A stretch of DNA of 5,105 nt, taken from the NCBI GenBank assembly GCA_902784025.1, contig CACZTF010000180.1:1-5105 (forward strand), given 5' to 3'. This document shows positions 1 to 4,112 of this stretch, piece by piece. How positions within the stretch are numbered: the first letter of the stretch is position 1; every line of letters begins with the position of its first letter. The notes below the pieces were generated by a model. The model was not told the DNA's origin, searched no databases, and saw only the letters and a list, made by a program, of their open reading frames with translations. The position numbers and the translations under genes were made by a program. Source of the DNA: an uncultured Lachnospiraceae bacterium. GTDB lineage: Bacteria; Bacillota; Clostridia; Lachnospirales; Lachnospiraceae.

Positions 1-42
1 ATGTGTATGCTCGTGATGATGATGATGCTCATGCACGTGAAC
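1..42 (-). other. In-frame His-rich continuation after the stop; start or remnant of more coding sequence (partial)
   Basis: Directly after the TAA at 43-45 the same minus-strand frame reads VHVHEHHHHHEHTH and runs off the window, with nine His in 14 codons. Two readings are possible. First, it is the rest of the histidine linker of the GTPase, leading into a CobW_C domain outside the window, so that the TAA is a nonsense mutation or sequencing error. Second, it is the N-terminus of a separate downstream gene starting at GTG 34-36. A weak GGGG/GGATGG lies upstream, but no good Shine-Dalgarno is seen. An alternative ATG at 30-32 opens another frame (MSIIIITSIH). The composition match favours the first reading. 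Confidence 0.55.
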
Positions 43-189
43 TTAACCATCCCCATGACTGTGTTCATGAAGGTGTTCGTGTGTGTGTTCATGGCTATGC
101 TCATGGTCATGGCTATGATCGTAATCTTCTTCATCATCATGATAGTGATAGTGCCCGTCGCCATGGTCATGATAATGTCTTCCCGGATG
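1..189 (-). repeat. Histidine-codon low-complexity tract crossing the cobW-type stop
   Basis: On the minus strand this stretch is a degenerate tandem of CAT/CAC codons alternating with GAA/GAG/GAT/AGT, giving His-Glu-His-Ser type protein repeats. It covers the GTPase tail (residues 214-261) and continues in the same frame for 14 codons after the TAA at 43-45 to the window edge. Such tracts can expand, contract or mutate easily. On the plus strand the same bases read as a Met/Val/Ile-rich frame, which is only a shadow. Confidence 0.85.
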
Positions 190-828
190 AGCCATTTCAT
201 CCATGAGTACAGCTACGAGATCAGAGGTTCCCTCCATCTCGGAAAGAATCTTCTTTCCGTCAAGCTTATCCCAGTCAGTGGTTATTATCCGGGCATGATC
301 ATTTAACCCGTTCACGATCTCAGCCGCATCCATCACCTTGGAGTCGTCTGTGATACCGGTACGGGAAAGGATAACCGTACCGGCACTCTGTATCTGGTTA
401 TCGAAAAACTCACCAAAATTTTTATTGTAAAGCTTTGCCTTATTGGCATCTACCACTGTGGAAGCACTGTTCACATGAACATTCCCGACACCAAGATCAT
501 TCACGGCCTTGATAACATCAGAAAGCTTTCCTACACCCGAAGGCTCGATAATGATCCTGTCAGGATGATAGGTGTCGATCACCTCCTTGAGTGCTGTAGC
601 AAAATCTCCCACAAGGGTACAGCATATGCACCCCGAATTCATTTCTTTTATCTCTATACCGGCATCTTTCAAAAAGCCGTTATCTACGCCGATCTCACCA
701 AATTCATTTTCTATCAGGACTACGTTTTCATCCTGAAGTGCTTCTGAAAGGAGCTTTTTTATAAGTGTGGTTTTTCCCGCCCCTAAAAATCCAGATACTA
801 TATCAACTTTTACAATATTATCGCTCAT
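43..828 (-). CDS. CobW/COG0523-family metal-chaperone GTPase with His-rich tail; possibly truncated
   Basis: G3E-class P-loop GTPase of the COG0523 (CobW/P47K) family, cytosolic proteins that use GTP hydrolysis to deliver or store metals such as Zn, Co or Ni. Visible in the 261-residue product: Walker A GFLGAGKT at residues 13-20; ENEFGEIGVD at 40-49; the family metal-binding CxCC motif as C67-I-C69-C70; the Walker B-like EPSG at 95-98. The guanine-specificity motif, usually (N/T)KxD, reads SRTG at 155-158. Residues 214-261 hold 18 histidines mixed with Asp/Glu, a likely metal-binding segment. In the family such a segment is normally a linker before a CobW_C domain of about 90 residues; here TAA (43-45) ends the frame inside it. 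The ATG at 826-828 is supported by AAGGAG 6 nt upstream. It has its own promoter just after aroA. The metal cannot be read from sequence. The family call is very sure; completeness is doubtful. Confidence 0.93.
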   Translation of the reverse strand: MSDNIVKVDIVSGFLGAGKTTLIKKLLSEALQDENVVLIENEFGEIGVDNGFLKDAGIEIKEMNSGCICCTLVGDFATALKEVIDTYHPDRIIIEPSGVGKLSDVIKAVNDLGVGNVHVNSASTVVDANKAKLYNKNFGEFFDNQIQSAGTVILSRTGITDDSKVMDAAEIVNGLNDHARIITTDWDKLDGKKILSEMEGTSDLVAVLMDEMAHPGRHYHDHGDGHYHYHDDEEDYDHSHDHEHSHEHTHEHLHEHSHGDG

Positions 829-834
829 GGTTTT

Positions 835-840
835 CTCCTT
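835..840 (-). promoter_or_regulatory. Ribosome binding site of the CobW-type GTPase
   Basis: AAGGAG on the minus strand, 6 nt before the ATG at 826-828. It fixes the start of the GTPase, which then begins with the short MSDNIVKVDIVSGFLGAGKT segment expected just before the P-loop. Confidence 0.85.
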
Positions 841-861
841 ATGTATATTTGTAAATAGGAA

Positions 862-883
862 ATAATACGTTTCAAATCATTAT
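862..883. promoter_or_regulatory. Imperfect A+T-rich palindrome at the -10, possible Fur/Zur-type operator
   Basis: ATAAT (862-866) and ATTAT (879-883) form an inverted repeat with 12 nt between them, and the inner bases are partly symmetric. It overlaps the -10 and the likely transcription start of the GTPase promoter. COG0523 genes are often under Zur or a related Fur-family repressor, whose boxes are A+T-rich dyads. It does not match a consensus box closely, so the assignment is weak. Confidence 0.25.
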
Positions 884-907
884 CTTTTTTTTTGACCGAC
901 TTGTCAA
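879..907 (-). promoter_or_regulatory. Sigma-A promoter for the CobW-type GTPase
   Basis: Minus strand: a perfect -35 TTGACA (902-907), a 17-nt spacer (885-901) and a -10 GATAAT (879-884), about 50 nt upstream of the ATG. The -35 begins about a dozen bases after the aroA stop, so the GTPase gene can be expressed apart from the citrate synthase/aroA transcript. No rho-independent terminator for aroA is visible in the gap, so readthrough from aroA is also possible. Confidence 0.75.
892..907. promoter_or_regulatory. Inverted repeat TTGAC-N6-GTCAA over the -35
   Basis: A perfect 5-bp inverted repeat with a 6-nt centre contains most of the -35 hexamer of the GTPase promoter. Its position would suit a repressor operator. 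It is not followed by a T-run on the minus strand, so it is not an aroA terminator. It is short enough to be chance. Confidence 0.35.
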
Positions 908-919
908 CGAATATTTACT

Positions 920-2344
920 TTAGCCGTTTATCATATTATCAAAAATCACAAAAAAATCCTCAAATGTTTTTTTACAGCACTCTGCATCCTTTATCACTAT
1001 TCCGCTGCTTCTCAGACCTGTCAGAGCAAAAGCCATAGCTATACGATGATCATTATATGTTTCTATATGAGCCGGTACGGGCGTTCCCGGATAGATCTTC
1101 AGACCGGAGTTCCCCTCATCTACCTGTACACCCATACGGTTGAGTTCATTCGCAACAGCACTTATACGGTCGGATTCCTGACCCCTTATATGTCCTATAC
1201 CGGTTATCTCAACAGGTGAATCACAAAAAGGTGCTATCGCCGCCAATGTCATTGTCTGATCCGAAAAATCCTTCATGTCTGCAGTTATACCGTGAAGTTT
1301 TCCCCCTTCAGGACCTCTTATCATAATACCCTCAGGTTTTTCTTCTCTTGTACAGCCCATTCTTACAAGAATATCAAGGAACCGCAGATCACCCTGACAG
1401 GAATCACTGTGTACTCCTTTTACGACAACCTCTCCGCCGGTGATCGCAGCAGCTGCATAAAAATAACAGGCCGCTGAAACATCCGGTTCCACCTCATATC
1501 TGCAGGCAGAATATTCTGAAGGCATTATCAAGAACTCATTCTTCCCTGTAACAAACTCTGTCCCAACACCAAAATCCCTCATCACTTTACGAGTCATTGA
1601 AACATAAGCCCCTTCTGCTCTGCTGCCGGTTACTTTTATACGAAACGGTCGTCCCGTCCGTTTTGCGATAACAGGTGACATCATAAGCAGGGCGCTCAAA
1701 AACTGGGTGCTCTCATCCGAATCCACGATCGCTGTATCGCGCTTTATATCTTCTCCGTCCGCAAACGCTCCTTTTACTTTTACCGGTAAAAACCCTTCTT
1801 TTTCCGGAAAATCAAAGACTGCTCCGAGTTCCGTGAGGGCTTTGAACAACGGAAGCATAGGACGTTTCTTCATCTGTTCAGAGGCATCTATAAAATACTC
1901 ACCATCTGACAAAGCAAGAAGAGCAGTTAAAAAACGGGCAGCCGTACCTGCACTTCCCGCATATACTCCCGGATAACCGGCACCGGGAAGATGCGTCAGG
2001 GGTTCCCCGTTATCATCAGTAGTTCTTTCCGATCTGTTGTTTTGTAATGATACCTGTTTAAATATGCTGCTTTCTTCTGATCCACAGCTTCCGCACAAAA
2101 GTCCTCCGGCGCCATCAACCACTGTTTCATGTTTTATCTCATCTGATATAAGACAAAACCCCAGATCCTGAAGCGCTCTCATAAAAACCCTTGAATCATC
2201 TGAAAAAAGAACTCTTTTTAAAAAACTTCTTCCACTAGAAAGAGCGCTTATTAAAAGCGCCCTGTTAGTAATGCTTTTGGAACCCGGTACCTCTATAACA
2301 GCTTTAATGGGTGAACCGGTCATTTTAACTTTATAATCTGCCAT
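920..2344 (-). CDS. aroA: 3-phosphoshikimate 1-carboxyvinyltransferase (EPSP synthase)
   Basis: Sixth step of the shikimate pathway: PEP plus shikimate-3-phosphate gives EPSP and phosphate, in the cytosol. The N-terminus has the substrate-binding VPGSKSITNRALL (19-31). The PEP/glyphosate loop reads GSAGTAARFL (130-139), keeping Gly-Thr and Arg but with Phe where E. coli has Pro101. EQMKKRP (156-162), STQF (about 211-214), the catalytic Asp of EPD (about 288), QESDR (389-393) and DHRIAM (432-437) follow in family order. At 474 residues it is longer than the usual roughly 430; the excess is a hydrophilic insert at about 82-126 containing CGSC. I chose ATG 2342-2344, 2 nt after the citrate synthase stop. 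TTG 2348-2350 is in frame, overlaps that stop by 4 nt and adds two residues. The nearest Shine-Dalgarno-like AAGGA (2363-2367) is 18 nt from the ATG and 12 nt from the TTG, so translation probably depends on coupling. Confidence 0.97.
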   Translation of the reverse strand: MADYKVKMTGSPIKAVIEVPGSKSITNRALLISALSSGRSFLKRVLFSDDSRVFMRALQDLGFCLISDEIKHETVVDGAGGLLCGSCGSEESSIFKQVSLQNNRSERTTDDNGEPLTHLPGAGYPGVYAGSAGTAARFLTALLALSDGEYFIDASEQMKKRPMLPLFKALTELGAVFDFPEKEGFLPVKVKGAFADGEDIKRDTAIVDSDESTQFLSALLMMSPVIAKRTGRPFRIKVTGSRAEGAYVSMTRKVMRDFGVGTEFVTGKNEFLIMPSEYSACRYEVEPDVSAACYFYAAAAITGGEVVVKGVHSDSCQGDLRFLDILVRMGCTREEKPEGIMIRGPEGGKLHGITADMKDFSDQTMTLAAIAPFCDSPVEITGIGHIRGQESDRISAVANELNRMGVQVDEGNSGLKIYPGTPVPAHIETYNDHRIAMAFALTGLRSSGIVIKDAECCKKTFEDFFVIFDNMING

Positions 2345-2346
2345 GA

Positions 2347-3744
2347 TCAATCAAATTGTATATCCTTGTTGTTTCTCTTGTCTATGGGCTCATATTCTCT
2401 GTGATGCCCCACATATCTGTAAGCGGGACGTATGATCTTTCCGGCATTTACTATTTCTTCAAGACGATGTGCACACCAGCCCGATATTCTGGAAATAGCA
2501 AAAAGAGGGGTGTAAAGTTCTTCGGGTATACCTAACATGGAATATATAAATCCGCTATAGAAATCGACATTGGCACATAAAGGCTTGAACATGGTATGTT
2601 TCGCTGCTATCAGTGCCTTTGATTCGTTTTCAACGTTATCATATAGAGCAAATTCTTCCTCTCTGCCCTTTTCTTTTGCAAGTCTCTGGGCATATTCCTT
2701 TAGAATGACTCCCCTGGGGTCCGATAAAGTATAGATCGCATGTCCAATGCCGTAAACAAGACCTGTCTTATCAAAAGCTTCTTTATTCACTATCTTTTGA
2801 AGATAATTCCTTATCTCTTCTTTATCATCCCACTTCTTAACATGTTTCTTTATATCTGCGAACATGTGCTGAACCTTTAGATTCGCGCCACCGTGCTTAG
2901 GTCCCTTAAGAGAAGCTATGGCCGCCGAAATAGCCGAATATGTATCCGTTCCGGAAGAAGTAACAACGTGAGTAGTGAATGATGAATTGTTACCCCCTCC
3001 GTGTTCCGCATGTAAAACGAGACAGGTATCCAGCACATCTGCCTCAAGCGGAGTATATTTGCCATCTTCCCTGATCATACGGAGTATGTTTTCGGCTGTG
3101 GAAAGACCTTTCTGGGATGTTCTGATAAAAAGCGTGTCATCATGATGAATATGCCTGTAAGAATGAAATCCATAAGCTGCAAGCAAAGGCATCTTAGCTA
3201 TAAGCTGCAGGGACTGACGGAGTACATTAGTAACGGATATATCATCCGGTGCCTCATCATAGGAGTACAAAGCCAGTACGCTTTTCATAAGGGAATTCAT
3301 TATATTATCATTTGTAGCTTTCATGATCACATCACTTACAAAAGAACCTGAAAGCTCCTGCAGATCTGCCAGAACCCTTACGAAACCGTCAAGCTGCTTC
3401 TGTGTGGGCAATTCTCCGAAAATAAGCAGATAGGTTACCTCTTCAAATCTGAAACGGTCTCCTTTGAAGTTCCTGATTATATCACTGACCTCATATCCCT
3501 GATAAAAAAGCTTTCCGTCCACAGGCAGCTTTTTACCGTCAACACTCTGGGTACCGCAGACATCGGAAATCTCGGTAAGACCGGTAAGGACTCCGTTGCC
3601 GTTCATATCCCTGAGTCCTCTTTTTACATCATATTCAACATAAAGATTAGGGTCTATCCTGTTGATCTTCATAGTCTGTTCCACCAGCTGGTGAAGATGC
3701 TCGGGATCAAGACTTGTTATTTTCATCATATCTTCATTGTTCAT
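2347..3744 (-). CDS. gltA: Citrate synthase
   Basis: Condenses oxaloacetate and acetyl-CoA to citrate, the entry to the oxidative TCA arm and, in anaerobes with a partial cycle, to 2-oxoglutarate and glutamate. The 465-residue product has the catalytic triad in context: H248 in LHAEHGGGN (244-252), H284 in GPKHGGAN (281-288) and D394 in NVDFYSG (392-398). GIGHAIYTLSDPR at 332-344 is the conserved oxaloacetate-binding region. An N-terminal extension of about 45 residues precedes the core, and the C-terminus GHHREYEPI followed by a charged tail is intact. ATG 3742-3744 has AAGGAGGAG 6 nt upstream. It is the first gene of a two-gene unit with aroA, read from a promoter at 3796-3824. The bacterial citrate synthase family also includes 2-methylcitrate synthases. 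No prp genes are in view, so citrate synthase is preferred. The symbol is given by family; citZ is an equally valid name. Confidence 0.96.
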   Translation of the reverse strand: MNNEDMMKITSLDPEHLHQLVEQTMKINRIDPNLYVEYDVKRGLRDMNGNGVLTGLTEISDVCGTQSVDGKKLPVDGKLFYQGYEVSDIIRNFKGDRFRFEEVTYLLIFGELPTQKQLDGFVRVLADLQELSGSFVSDVIMKATNDNIMNSLMKSVLALYSYDEAPDDISVTNVLRQSLQLIAKMPLLAAYGFHSYRHIHHDDTLFIRTSQKGLSTAENILRMIREDGKYTPLEADVLDTCLVLHAEHGGGNNSSFTTHVVTSSGTDTYSAISAAIASLKGPKHGGANLKVQHMFADIKKHVKKWDDKEEIRNYLQKIVNKEAFDKTGLVYGIGHAIYTLSDPRGVILKEYAQRLAKEKGREEEFALYDNVENESKALIAAKHTMFKPLCANVDFYSGFIYSMLGIPEELYTPLFAISRISGWCAHRLEEIVNAGKIIRPAYRYVGHHREYEPIDKRNNKDIQFD

Positions 3745-3750
3745 TCAATA

Positions 3751-3759
3751 CTCCTCCTT
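3751..3759 (-). promoter_or_regulatory. gltA: Strong ribosome binding site of citrate synthase
   Basis: AAGGAGGAG on the minus strand, 6 nt before the ATG at 3742-3744. The near-perfect anti-16S match suggests high expression and settles the citrate synthase start. Confidence 0.9.
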
Positions 3760-3764
3760 ATCGT

Positions 3765-3783
3765 GCACTGTATAAAACAGCGC
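3765..3783 (-). promoter_or_regulatory. Hairpin or operator in the citrate synthase 5' UTR
   Basis: On the plus strand GCACTGT (3765-3771), a 5-nt centre ATAAA, then ACAGCGC (3777-3783): a 7-bp inverted repeat with one mismatch that becomes a G-U pair in the minus-strand RNA. It lies between the -10 and the ribosome binding site, just inside the predicted transcript. It could be a 5' stem or a dyad for a repressor. No T-run follows it, so it is not a terminator. Confidence 0.45.
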
Positions 3784-3795
3784 ATGGTCTTTTTT

Positions 3796-3824
3796 ATTAT
3801 GCACTTTTTACGAATTTTTTTCAA
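3796..3824 (-). promoter_or_regulatory. Sigma-A promoter for the citrate synthase-aroA unit
   Basis: Minus strand: -35 TTGAAA (3819-3824), 17-nt spacer (3802-3818), -10 CATAAT (3796-3801). The transcript would start around 3788-3790, leaving a 5' UTR of about 45 nt. No other equally good promoter precedes either gene, and none is seen inside citrate synthase next to aroA. Confidence 0.7.
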
Positions 3825-3880
3825 GAGCAGCCGTCTTCAAAAAAAGATTGAAAAAACTAATAAACTATAGTCATAAGCCC

Positions 3881-3909
3881 TTGACAAATTTATTTTAATT
3901 TTATAAAAT
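3881..3909 (+). promoter_or_regulatory. Sigma-A promoter for the urea transporter
   Basis: Perfect -35 TTGACA (3881-3886), 17-nt spacer (3887-3903), -10 TAAAAT (3904-3909). A perfect TATAAT also occurs at 3931-3936, but its -35 would be poor. From the first promoter the transcript starts near 3916 and has a 5' leader of almost 200 nt before the ATG at 4113. Confidence 0.7.
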
Positions 3910-3940
3910 TATTATAAATTATTATAGAATTATAATAAAT

Positions 3941-4021
3941 GTTAAAACATCACAGTTGATGATCACCTGTAACATCTATTATGATCCTGTAATGGTTGCA
4001 GTGTTAAATATCACTGTGATA
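3941..4021 (+). promoter_or_regulatory. Structured leader of the urea transporter with nested inverted repeats
   Basis: Outer arms ATCACAGT (3949-3956) and ACTGTGAT (4013-4020) are perfect complements. Inside them, TGTAAC-AT (3968-3975) pairs with AT-G-GTTGCA (3992-4000), allowing one bulge and one G-U, leaving a 16-nt loop at 3976-3991. The region is also a pair of degenerate direct repeats: GTTAAA..ATCAC..TGAT at 3941-3960 and 4003-4020, around GATCACCTGTAA (3961-3972) and GATCCTGTAA (3983-3992). This may be a cis-regulatory RNA or a cluster of operators. I do not recognise a named riboswitch class. Confidence 0.5.
4009..4021. promoter_or_regulatory. Perfect 13-bp palindrome TATCACTGTGATA
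   Basis: TATCAC-T-GTGATA is an exact dyad about 100 nt downstream of the predicted transcription start. A related half-matching dyad, ATCA-CAGT-TGAT, occurs at 3949-3960. Repeated TATCAC/GTGATA half-sites would suit a dimeric DNA-binding regulator, but the location also fits an RNA stem arm. I cannot name the regulator. Confidence 0.4.
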
Positions 4022-4042
4022 GCAAGAATTTGAATCTTAGAG

Positions 4043-4099
4043 ATGAAAGGAGAACAGCAGACTGGTAACTATTTAGACATTTTTTTAGTAAAAAAATAG
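4043..4099 (+). CDS. Possible 18-residue leader peptide before the urea transporter
   Basis: ATG at 4043 opens MKGEQQTGNYLDIFLVKK and stops with TAG at 4097-4099, inside the Shine-Dalgarno of the transporter. A ribosome finishing this frame would end exactly on that site, a geometry seen with translationally coupled or attenuating leader peptides. The preceding bases (TTAGAG) are a poor Shine-Dalgarno, and the SD-like AAAGGAG (4046-4052) lies inside the frame, so translation is doubtful. Confidence 0.3.
   Translation: MKGEQQTGNYLDIFLVKK
4079..4097 (+). promoter_or_regulatory. A/U hairpin touching the transporter ribosome binding site
   Basis: ATTTTTTT (4079-4086), loop AGT, AAAAAAAT (4090-4097): a perfect 8-bp stem of A-T pairs ending one base before AGGAGGA. 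Being pure A-U it is weak, so it would more likely tune access to the ribosome site than terminate. It lacks the G+C stem of an intrinsic terminator. Confidence 0.45.
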
Positions 4100-4104
4100 G
4101 AGGA
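4098..4104 (+). promoter_or_regulatory. Strong ribosome binding site of the urea transporter
   Basis: AGGAGGA, 8 nt before the ATG at 4113-4115. It sets the start of the transporter. AGGAT at its end (4101-4105) is complementary to ATCCT in the leader loop at 3984-3988. Confidence 0.88.
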
Positions 4105-4112
4105 TTAAAGAC

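Larger units (their letters stand above)
3745..4112. promoter_or_regulatory. Divergent control region between citrate synthase and the urea transporter
   Basis: This 368-bp gap holds back-to-back promoters. The leftward one serves citrate synthase/aroA with a short 5' UTR containing one hairpin. The rightward one serves the urea transporter with a long structured leader. The middle (about 3825-3880) is A+T-rich and I see no clear motif in it. No conserved protein gene fits here; the only open frame of note is an 18-codon frame just before the transporter. Confidence 0.85.

Noticed and set aside
1..306. Plus-strand open frame rich in Met, Val and Ile at the left edge
   Set aside because: It is the reverse of the histidine-codon tract and the GTPase gene; its odd composition follows from CAT/CAC codons read backwards, and it has no ribosome site.
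475..747. 90-codon plus-strand open frame
   Set aside because: It lies wholly opposite the well-supported GTPase gene, has no recognisable domain and no Shine-Dalgarno.
892..907. Possible aroA terminator at the TTGAC-N6-GTCAA dyad
   Set aside because: On the minus strand the stem is followed by A residues, not T, and is only 5 bp, so it cannot be a rho-independent terminator for aroA.
1707..1976. 89-codon plus-strand open frame
   Set aside because: Antisense shadow of aroA with low-complexity Ser/Lys content and no initiation signal. The same applies to the frame at 1292-1477.
3142..3351. 69-codon plus-strand open frame inside citrate synthase
   Set aside because: Antisense to a conserved catalytic gene, with no motif and no ribosome site.
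3768..3780. LexA/SOS box from CTGT...ACAG near citrate synthase
   Set aside because: The spacing is 5 nt, not the 8 of the E. coli LexA box, and Firmicute LexA uses a different motif (GAAC-N4-GTTC).
3882..3910. Second leftward promoter for citrate synthase from TTGTCA at 3882-3887
   Set aside because: The hexamer at a 17-nt spacing is a poor -10 (TTTATT), and a much better promoter lies closer to the gene.
3968..4007. GlnR/TnrA site (TGTNA-N7-TNACA) near the urea transporter
   Set aside because: TGTAA half-sites occur at 3968 and 3988, but neither has a TNACA partner at the right spacing.
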